Shown: positions 1-5,686 of the stretch, piece by piece
How positions within the stretch are numbered: the first letter of the stretch is position 1
Layout: each line of letters starts with the position of its first letter
NCBI GenBank assembly: GCA_007123985.1
Contig: SLGA01000164.1
Location: 1-8,369 of the forward strand
Origin: Balneolaceae bacterium
GTDB taxonomy: Bacteria; Bacteroidota; Rhodothermia; Balneolales; Balneolaceae
Length of the DNA: 8,369 nucleotides
Reading direction: 5' to 3'
Made by a program: the position numbers and the translations under genes
Notes under the pieces: generated by a model
Seen by the model: only the letters and a program-made list of their open reading frames with translations
What the model was told of the DNA's origin: nothing
Database searches by the model: none

Positions 1-1294
1 ACCTGGCATTTGCTAATAATTCATCAAAAACGGCAGCGAGTTGTCTGGTGGTTTGTCTGGCTTCGTAGATTCCTCGGTCAGGTAACTCAGATTCGGGCAT
101 AAACAGTGAATTATCTCTTTTTTCCTTCTCCTTCGAAAATGTTTCCAGCAAGGCTGCTATCTCCATCTTTTCACCCGGATGTACCTGTACACCTGCTTTG
201 CTTCTCATTATAATATCAGCTACTTCAGGGTTCGGGGCGATTGAAAAAATGGGTGTATGGACAGAGAGATAGTCCCACAATTTTGCTGGAATAATTTCAT
301 CCCGATCTTCATCTGTACTCAAAAGAAGTATATCTGCATATTTTAAAACCTGATCTTTCATTTCCGGTGCAACCGGTTTATGGAAGATAAAATTTCTATC
401 AAGTGCAGCCATGGAAATTAGATTTCTGTTAAAATCATCAGGGAAGCCAAAACTGTGGATTTTAATTCTCTCTGCCGCCTTCGGATTATTTTTTTGAAGC
501 ACTTTTAATGCTTTTACAATCGATTTTACAGGGCTCAGCCTTCTAAAACGTCCAAAAAATATCATGTTCAGGTTGCCGGGATCTATCTTAGCATTCCATT
601 CTCCTGTGGATTTATTATGGGAAAGAGCGTTAACATATGAATTATAAATCGTAGCTGTTTTTTCTTCCGGTAAATTGTAGTGATCGGAATATTTGTACTC
701 TGTAAGAATTGCCGTAAAAATCACCTTATCAGCAGAGTGAATAATTCTTTTTTCGATCTCCATGTCCAAGCCTTCAGAAAAAGAAGACCGGTTTCTCAAA
801 GGAATTTTAGATAGGGTCCATGGATCTCTGAAATCTGCAATAAAGGGTACATTCATGGATAGTGACAACTTTTCTCCAAGCCATAAGGACGACCAGGGAT
901 CCCCCGTAGCCCAGACAAGATCGGGCTTTATTGAATCGACTTTCCTTTTGATTTTGAAGTATTTCGAAATAAACAGAAAGATCCAGCTATCCATTGGGAT
1001 TTGCCGGTCCATCCAATTCATAAGAGAGCTTGCCAAAGCGCTCTCTTTCTCTTTTTTATTGCCTGATCGTGATTTCTCTGTTCTGTCGAACGGAGGTTCA
1101 ATATTAATGATTTCAATCCCGTGCAGGAGCTCTTTCTCTTTCTCTGTCATACCATTGGTGCCAGTAGCTCCAATGGTTAAAATAACAGGATTATATCCAT
1201 ACTCTTTGAGGTGTATTGCAAATTTGAAAGGTCTTTGCGAACCAACTCTTCGCCTTGGCACGAAGTAAGGAGCAATCATTAAGACCTTTTTCAT
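1..1294 (-). CDS. GT4-like glycosyltransferase, C-terminus cut by window edge
   Basis: This frame is open from an ATG at 1294 to the left edge (431 codons, no stop), so the last residues lie outside the window. The product starts MKKVLMIAPYFVPRRRVGSQ, the typical first beta strand and loop of a GT-B glycosyltransferase. Residues 124-160 hold PDLVWATGDPWSS and then ADFRDPWT, a signature common in GT4-like enzymes of Bacteroidota-type genomes. IYNSY at 216-220 leads into the second Rossmann domain, which starts near NMIFFGRF (243-250). PAKLWDYLSVHTPIF (336-350) matches the nucleotide-sugar-binding segment, usually written E-x7-E, although here D341 stands where the second Glu is usual. There is no signal peptide or clear membrane segment, so it is probably cytoplasmic or membrane-associated. 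The family transfers a sugar from an activated donor to a growing glycan; the donor and acceptor cannot be told. No clear Shine-Dalgarno precedes the ATG. It follows another glycosyltransferase-like gene by 52 bases, probably in one transcript. Confidence 0.88.
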   Translation of the reverse strand, partial: MKKVLMIAPYFVPRRRVGSQRPFKFAIHLKEYGYNPVILTIGATGTNGMTEKEKELLHGIEIINIEPPFDRTEKSRSGNKKEKESALASSLMNWMDRQIPMDSWIFLFISKYFKIKRKVDSIKPDLVWATGDPWSSLWLGEKLSLSMNVPFIADFRDPWTLSKIPLRNRSSFSEGLDMEIEKRIIHSADKVIFTAILTEYKYSDHYNLPEEKTATIYNSYVNALSHNKSTGEWNAKIDPGNLNMIFFGRFRRLSPVKSIVKALKVLQKNNPKAAERIKIHSFGFPDDFNRNLISMAALDRNFIFHKPVAPEMKDQVLKYADILLLSTDEDRDEIIPAKLWDYLSVHTPIFSIAPNPEVADIIMRSKAGVQVHPGEKMEIAALLETFSKEKEKRDNSLFMPESELPDRGIYEARQTTRQLAAVFDELLANAR

Positions 1295-1346
1295 AAGTTT
1301 AAAGGCTTTTTAAGTGGTATGCTGAATTGAGCGTCCTGCTGTTTTA

Positions 1347-2324
1347 TTACTTCTCAGTTAATTCTCTCCAGCAGGTTTCTGAAAATGTATTGAGAACCTC
1401 TTTTTGATGCATCCATCCGAAATGAAGGCAGTAAGGAGTAACATATAAATGATCCCCCTTTCCGGGAAACATAGAGAGAATTCGAATCAAAAACTTTTGT
1501 AGAGTATGGTTTTTTAACCCCTTTAAATCGTACACAAACTGATCGCTGTAGTACCTGCACATTACATCTTCAAAGCCGGGGCTGTACTCTGTAAAACTTT
1601 CAATAAAATCGAGCTGCGGACTTTCATATCCGTTTAACCATTTGTAAACCTGAATTTTACTTTTTGCCATAGCCATTGCAAGGCTCCATTCACAACTCTC
1701 TTCTTCTCTTCCTTTCTCCTCTCTGCGGCTTCTAAAGTGGGTTTCATCCTGCCGTTTAAAAAATGATTTTGACAGATCACAAATATTCGTTGCCGTTTCT
1801 TTATCTGCTGCGTAGATCATTCCTGCCTGTACCCTGCTGAGATATGTTAAACCAAACCGTTTTAATGTTCTCTCTCTGCGTCTTAACAGAATATCTATCA
1901 AAACTGAAAAACCTTTTGGTCCGCCAAAGAACACGTCGGCCTTCTCATTACCTGTGATGGTAAACTTGTACGGAGAGAGAGATTGCCACAATGGGTTTGG
2001 ATCTCTGCACCAGACAATATCTGAATCAAGAATCAGATTTTTATCGAATGGCATGAACTTATGGATATTGTGTTTGAAACCGGGTACGGAGGCATTTTCC
2101 CCGGGAAGCAGCTCTACACTTTTAAATAGGTATCCAAGCGAATATTTATCCAATAATTCTTTGTGCTCTTCTGAACAGAACAGAATAACAGGCCGAACTG
2201 TGTCGTAGCGACGTAAAGTTAAAACGCTTGCAAGTACATTTTTCAAATAACCGGCAGATCCATACGAAGCATAAACATACCCTTCGGGAGATTTTGTATG
2301 GAATTTGGTAAAACGTTCAATCAT
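1347..2324 (-). CDS. GT-A-type glycosyltransferase with DxD motif
   Basis: A 325-residue protein with no signal peptide or membrane segment. The N-terminal part has the layout of a GT-A nucleotide-sugar transferase: YVYASYGSAGYLKNVLASVLTLRRY (16-40) resembles the first strand and helix that contact the nucleotide, and LILDSDIVWCRDP (97-109) contains a DxD motif (D100, D102) expected to hold the metal and nucleotide-sugar. HFGW at 301-304 resembles the C-terminal histidine motif of GT8-like enzymes. E212 in SCEWSLAMA could correspond to the acidic residue of the second half of the fold. Residues 191-211 form a highly charged stretch rich in R and E that looks like an exposed loop. The fold class is well supported; the family (GT8-like or a DUF group) and substrate are not. 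The gene begins a probable two-gene unit with the downstream GT4-like gene. A 194-base gap separates it from mlaC upstream, so it probably has its own promoter. No clear Shine-Dalgarno is visible. Confidence 0.75.
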   Translation of the reverse strand: MIERFTKFHTKSPEGYVYASYGSAGYLKNVLASVLTLRRYDTVRPVILFCSEEHKELLDKYSLGYLFKSVELLPGENASVPGFKHNIHKFMPFDKNLILDSDIVWCRDPNPLWQSLSPYKFTITGNEKADVFFGGPKGFSVLIDILLRRRERTLKRFGLTYLSRVQAGMIYAADKETATNICDLSKSFFKRQDETHFRSRREEKGREEESCEWSLAMAMAKSKIQVYKWLNGYESPQLDFIESFTEYSPGFEDVMCRYYSDQFVYDLKGLKNHTLQKFLIRILSMFPGKGDHLYVTPYCLHFGWMHQKEVLNTFSETCWRELTEK

Positions 2325-2420
2325 AAATTACCGGATAAAATGCCTCTCTGTTACAGTATTACAGCCAGCAGACAATTGCATCGCCATATGTAAGCCTGAA
2401 AGATAATAAAGTGAAGACAC

Positions 2421-2444
2421 AATTCGGCAGGGTATTACCGAATT
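2421..2444. repeat. Perfect 7-bp inverted repeat in mlaC-GT gap
   Basis: AATTCGG at 2421-2427 pairs with CCGAATT at 2438-2444 around a 10-base loop. It lies in the 194-base gap between the mlaC stop and the glycosyltransferase start. It has no T-run on the minus strand and only a short one on the plus strand, so it is a poor intrinsic terminator. It could be an operator or a weak mRNA hairpin, or chance in AT-rich DNA. Nothing else in the gap looks like a gene. Confidence 0.3.
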
Positions 2445-2518
2445 TTATCCGAAGAATTTACACAAACACAATCCCAATTATACATTTCTGAGAAGAAGGT
2501 ACCAGATCTCAAAACCGA

Positions 2519-3103
2519 TTAAGCTCTTGCTGCACGCCTTCTGAGGCTTTCAAGAAGTGCATCAAAACCGCGCTGACGTATGATACTCTGGAACTGTCTG
2601 TTGTACGATTCGGCAGTTGAAACGTCATCAATAGTCATGTCGATAATCATCCAGGTGCCATCAATACGTTCAAGCTTATAATCCACGGGTGTTCTTACAT
2701 TATCCAGCTGAGCCGTGGTTTCAACCTGTGCAATGTTGCCATTTACTTCAATGCTGTTATAGATTACATCGGCTCGATAGATGTCAAGTCTGTTGAGAGA
2801 GTTATCCCGAATAATTGTGGAAAAGAGTGAAATGAACTCTTCTCTTGTCTCCTCTGAGAGTTCATCGTATGTATTTCCAAGTGCAAACTGTGCCATTGAT
2901 GTATAGTGAATAACATCATTGATAATATCTTTGAGCTGATCGCGCTGCTCCTGTGTATAATCTGTACCGGAAGGTCCGAGAAGTTCTTTTATTTCATTAT
3001 CCCGGCTTTCAAGCATCTCTCTTATATCATCCGAATTTGTTTGAGTAAATACATTTGATGAAAAAGAAAGTAATGATATGATTAGAAATAGTACGAATTT
3101 CAT
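2519..3103 (-). CDS. mlaC: MlaC/Ttg2D-family periplasmic phospholipid-binding protein
   Basis: A 194-residue protein of normal length for the MlaC (Tol_Tol_Ttg2, PF05494) family. Residues 1-20 form a signal peptide (charged MK, then hydrophobic FVLFLIISLLSF, cleavage likely near FTQ), placing the mature protein in the periplasm. The mature part is mostly helical until the family core: VDYKLERIDGTWMIIDMTIDDVSTAESYNRQF (140-171) and IIRQRGFDALLESLRRR (174-190), which match the conserved W-x3-D, DVS and F/G-x-L-x3-L pattern. In the known system MlaC carries phospholipid between the outer membrane complex and the inner membrane MlaFEDB ABC transporter. The gene starts 7 bases after the TolC-family gene and is almost certainly cotranscribed with it. 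MlaF, MlaE and MlaD are not in the window. The tail RRRAARA is basic but not unusual. No strong Shine-Dalgarno is seen; the A-rich stretch before the ATG and coupling to the upstream stop may serve instead. Confidence 0.9.
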   Translation of the reverse strand: MKFVLFLIISLLSFSSNVFTQTNSDDIREMLESRDNEIKELLGPSGTDYTQEQRDQLKDIINDVIHYTSMAQFALGNTYDELSEETREEFISLFSTIIRDNSLNRLDIYRADVIYNSIEVNGNIAQVETTAQLDNVRTPVDYKLERIDGTWMIIDMTIDDVSTAESYNRQFQSIIRQRGFDALLESLRRRAARA

Positions 3104-3110
3104 CTTGTTC

Positions 3111-4502
3111 TTAATTTAATTGTAACTGGTTTACTGAGATTCCGCTTGCCTTGTATAGCTCTGCAATTCTTTTATTCAATTCAAACACATTTTGTTTCAG
3201 TTGCAAGCGTAATTCCAACTCTTTTTGTACAGAATCGAGCAGATCTTCTATGTCACCAAAACCAATATCATAGTTTAACTGTTCATTACGTACCCAATTC
3301 CTTGCAGTTGATAACGCAACTTCGGTCTGTTTCATTTTGGCTTCAGCGATTACTGCTTCCCTGTATTTTTCACTTAATTCCAAAGTAACGCCATCGGCAA
3401 CGGCCTGGTGTAAATCCTGTACTCGCCTGTACTCAATCTGAGTGCGTTCTACAGTATTACGAATGGAAGAGAAATTTAAATTCTGCCTGATTCCAAGACC
3501 TACACCACCCGAAGCATAGTTTGTATTATTAATAATAAACGGATTGGTTTGTCTTGGGCGATTAGGTGTGTTCGCATAACTGCCGGTGATACCAAGAAAT
3601 ATAAATGGATACTGTTGGGCTTTAACAGCGTCCACACTATTACGAAGTGCCTCAATACCCGATTCTACCCCCCGAAGTTCAGGTCTTGAATTCATAGCCA
3701 TATGCTGATAATACTCATACTCTTCAATTGCGAATGGAATCGGGTCGAGAAAGCTTTCGGCAGGCATAAATGTTTGACCGCTTGATGCCCGCATTGCATA
3801 ATTCCAGACACGTTTCACATAATTCAGAGACTCTCTAACTTCTATAACCTGTACCTGAAATTCAGCTTTTAGAATATCAAATTTAAAAATATCAGACTCT
3901 TTCAGATCAGGATCTCCATCTTCTCTCATTCGGTTCAGGGTCCGTTCAACCTGCTCAATCTGATCGTTTGCATCATCCACTATTCTTGATATCTCTATTG
4001 CAAGCACGTAGCTGTAGTAAAGATCAAAGAGCTGTATTTCGGCTTCCGCCTTAACCGCACTGAACTGATATTCTGCTGCTTTTGCGGCAGCCTCTGCAGC
4101 GGAAACTGCACGATTGATTGCACCCCAACTATAAATTGGTTGAACGGCATTTATTTCTGCCCTGGTGAAAATAGCCCAGTCTTCCCAGTCGTTTTCGAGG
4201 TCAGGGTCAAGGTAGAACTGTCCGCGTGGAAGGTCGAGCTGACTGACTACCCCGGGTATAACACCATGCTGGCTGCTGAATTCAATTCTTGGAAGAATCC
4301 TCTGCGAACGTGCATTATCAACCCGATTTCCCGCAAGGTCTACTGCTCTGCCTTCGTAAGCAACTTGTCCGGAATTTTCCATTCCAATCTGAATAAACTC
4401 CTGAAGGTTTACCCTCAACGTATCCTGTGAAAATACCGGTTGAGACTGAAACAAAAGTGCAATGGCAAAACAGATACTGATTCCAAAAATTCGATAGACC
4501 AT
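3111..4502 (-). CDS. TolC-family outer membrane efflux/export protein
   Basis: A 463-residue protein with a signal peptide (MVYRIFGISICFAIALLFQS, cleavage likely at FS|QD near residue 25), as expected for an outer membrane protein. The two-repeat plan of the OEP family (PF02321) is visible. Repeat one includes INAVQPIYSWGAINRAVSAA (117-136) followed by long helices to about residue 235. Repeat two starts at MNSRPELRGVESGIEALRNS (270-289), continues with AQQYPFIFLGITGSYA (295-310), and ends in helices to about 452. NSRPEL and the QxPIYSWG stretch are characteristic. Family members form trimeric beta-barrels with a long periplasmic helical tunnel and serve tripartite efflux pumps or type I secretion. 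No adaptor or pump gene is adjacent; the partner is the MlaC-like protein 7 bases downstream. The start is placed at the ATG just before the signal peptide. No Shine-Dalgarno is evident. A CATAAT about 30 bases upstream of the ATG could be a -10 box but lacks a good -35. It begins a new transcription unit after the tRNA terminator. Confidence 0.92.
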   Translation of the reverse strand: MVYRIFGISICFAIALLFQSQPVFSQDTLRVNLQEFIQIGMENSGQVAYEGRAVDLAGNRVDNARSQRILPRIEFSSQHGVIPGVVSQLDLPRGQFYLDPDLENDWEDWAIFTRAEINAVQPIYSWGAINRAVSAAEAAAKAAEYQFSAVKAEAEIQLFDLYYSYVLAIEISRIVDDANDQIEQVERTLNRMREDGDPDLKESDIFKFDILKAEFQVQVIEVRESLNYVKRVWNYAMRASSGQTFMPAESFLDPIPFAIEEYEYYQHMAMNSRPELRGVESGIEALRNSVDAVKAQQYPFIFLGITGSYANTPNRPRQTNPFIINNTNYASGGVGLGIRQNLNFSSIRNTVERTQIEYRRVQDLHQAVADGVTLELSEKYREAVIAEAKMKQTEVALSTARNWVRNEQLNYDIGFGDIEDLLDSVQKELELRLQLKQNVFELNKRIAELYKASGISVNQLQLN

Positions 4503-4560
4503 TAGAATAGATTGTGTAATGAAGAATTATGCCACAAACGAACCAATCAGCGGTTTATTT

Positions 4561-4593
4561 AAAAGAAAAGCCCCGGTTTTAGGCCGGGGCTTT
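4561..4593 (-). terminator. Rho-independent terminator after tRNA-Ser
   Basis: A perfect 10-bp stem (AAAGCCCCGG at 4567-4576 with CCGGGGCTTT at 4584-4593) encloses a 7-base loop. In the minus direction the stem runs into TTTTCTTTT, the expected U-rich tail. It starts 5 bases after the tRNA 3' end and separates it from the tolC-mlaC unit. The flank on the plus side is A-rich, so it is directional for the minus strand. Confidence 0.9.
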
Positions 4594-4598
4594 AAAAG

Positions 4599-4685
4599 CG
4601 GAGGGAGAGGGATTCGAACCCCCGGAGACCGTGAAGCCTCAACGGTTTTCAAGACCGCCGCATTCGACCACTCTGCCATCCCTCC
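4599..4685 (-). tRNA. tRNA-Ser (UGA anticodon)
   Basis: On the minus strand 4685-4599 folds as an 87-base class II tRNA. The acceptor stem GGAGGGA (4685-4679) pairs perfectly with TCCCTCC (4606-4600), followed by discriminator G at 4599, as in serine tRNAs. The D arm has TGGCAGAGTGGTCGAATGC. The anticodon stem GCGGT/ACCGT encloses loop CTTGAAA with anticodon TGA, reading UCA serine codons. A long variable arm follows, and the T arm contains GGTTCGAATCC. The 3' CCA is not encoded; the next bases are CTT, so it must be added after transcription. The gene sits 92 bases after atpG and is closed by a strong terminator. Confidence 0.97.
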
Positions 4686-4693
4686 ATTTGTCA

Positions 4694-4722
4694 GGTTAAA
4701 GCTGTATTAACCCAAACGTCAA
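4694..4722 (-). promoter_or_regulatory. Candidate promoter for tRNA-Ser
   Basis: On the minus strand TTGACG (4722-4717) is a good -35 element, separated by exactly 17 bases from TTAACC (4699-4694), a poor -10 match. Transcription would start very close to the tRNA 5' end at 4685. The -35 is convincing but the -10 is weak, and a Bacteroidota-type sigma may use other elements. Read-through from atpG is an alternative source of the tRNA. Confidence 0.3.
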
Positions 4723-4736
4723 CAATCAATAAAGAT

Positions 4737-4777
4737 AAAAAAAAATTCTCTGATTACTACCTAACTTTCTAAAGTTA
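4737..4777 (-). terminator. Weak hairpin plus T-run after atpG
   Basis: Immediately after the atpG stop, TAACTTT (4762-4768) and AAAGTTA (4771-4777) form a 7-bp palindrome with only a 2-base loop, AT-rich and weak. A run of 9 T in the minus direction (4745-4737) lies about 16 bases further on, too far for a standard intrinsic terminator. An alternative pairing of CTAACT (4761-4766) with AGTTAG (4780-4785) gives a larger loop. It may attenuate rather than stop transcription from the ATP synthase operon. Confidence 0.25.
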
Positions 4778-5683
4778 TCAGTTAGACTCAAGTGCAGCTG
4801 CACCGGAAACTATTTCTGAAATTTCTGTTGTAATCGCGCTCTGTCTTGCCTGGTTGTATCGTAATTTTAATTCTTGTTCAAGCTCTTTTGCATTTTCGGT
4901 TGCATTGTCCATTGCGGCCATTCTTGCTCCCTGCTCAGATGCATTCGATTCGAGCACAGATCGCCAGAGCTGCATATTTAGATGAACTGGGAGCATACTG
5001 TTCAATATTGTATCTGCATCCGGTTCGTAAATGTATTCCGTAAATGATTCAACTTTTCTGCTCTCGTCTTCTTTTTCGTCTGAAACAAGCAGATCTGTTT
5101 TGATGGGCAGAACTTCTTCAACGAGCCTGTTTTGTGAGATAACCGTTTTAAACTCGTTGAAAGCTATATATACACTATCATAATCACCTTCTGCAAAAGA
5201 ATTCGATGCTTTCTCCATAATTTCTGATGTATCCTCGTAGTTGAGGTTATCAAAAAAACCGGGGTGAGAATCCACAACTTTGTACTCTCTTTTTTTGAAG
5301 TAAGCAGTCGATTTTTTGCCGATTGTAATCAAATCAAGGTTTCCTGATGCATGATAGGATCCAAGTTTTTCCTGAATGTGAAATTCAACTGCTCTGAACA
5401 AATTATTGTTAAAACCACCGCACAAGCCTTTATCAGATCCTACAATAATCATTAACACACGAGATCTATCTGCAGGCTGGCGAAGTAATTTATTGTCTGA
5501 AGTGTTTGCGGAAACAAGCCTGGCCATCACTTCACGCATTTTGTTAGCATATGGCCGTGTTGCCGCCATACGTTGCTGCGCTTTTCTAAGTTTTGCAGCA
5601 GCTACCATTTTCATTGCCTTGGTAATCTGCTGTGTATTTTTGATGGATGATATCCGATTCCGTATATCTCGCAGGTTTGCCAT
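4778..5683 (-). CDS. atpG: F-type ATP synthase subunit gamma
   Basis: A 301-residue gamma subunit, close to the usual 285-300. The N-terminus MANLRDIRNRISSIKNTQQI and following AMKMVAAAKLRKAQ (23-36) is the highly conserved helix that enters the alpha3beta3 hexamer. GSDKGLCGGFNNNLF (82-96) is the conserved Rossmann-like core motif. The C-terminal helix with ARMAAMDNATENA (253-265) and ARQSAITTEISEIVSGAAAL (279-298) is also canonical. Gamma is the rotating shaft that couples proton flow in Fo to ATP synthesis in F1. It begins 3 bases after the atpA stop, with GAGG inside the end of atpA as a plausible ribosome binding site. It is the last gene of the operon here: a tRNA follows, not atpD. Confidence 0.98.
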   Translation of the reverse strand: MANLRDIRNRISSIKNTQQITKAMKMVAAAKLRKAQQRMAATRPYANKMREVMARLVSANTSDNKLLRQPADRSRVLMIIVGSDKGLCGGFNNNLFRAVEFHIQEKLGSYHASGNLDLITIGKKSTAYFKKREYKVVDSHPGFFDNLNYEDTSEIMEKASNSFAEGDYDSVYIAFNEFKTVISQNRLVEEVLPIKTDLLVSDEKEDESRKVESFTEYIYEPDADTILNSMLPVHLNMQLWRSVLESNASEQGARMAAMDNATENAKELEQELKLRYNQARQSAITTEISEIVSGAAALESN

Positions 5684-5686
5684 TTC

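Noticed and set aside
762..1268. Plus-strand open frame of 168 codons
   Set aside because: It lies wholly antisense to the GT4-like gene, whose translation has clear family motifs; the plus-strand product has no recognisable pattern.
2421..2444. Palindrome as an intrinsic terminator for tolC-mlaC
   Set aside because: The stem is only 7 bp with a 10-base loop and has no T-run in the minus direction; it is recorded as an inverted repeat only.
4599..4685. tRNA-Ser as an integration site for a mobile element
   Set aside because: No integrase and no repeated copy of the tRNA 3' end was seen on either side; both flanks are ordinary genes.
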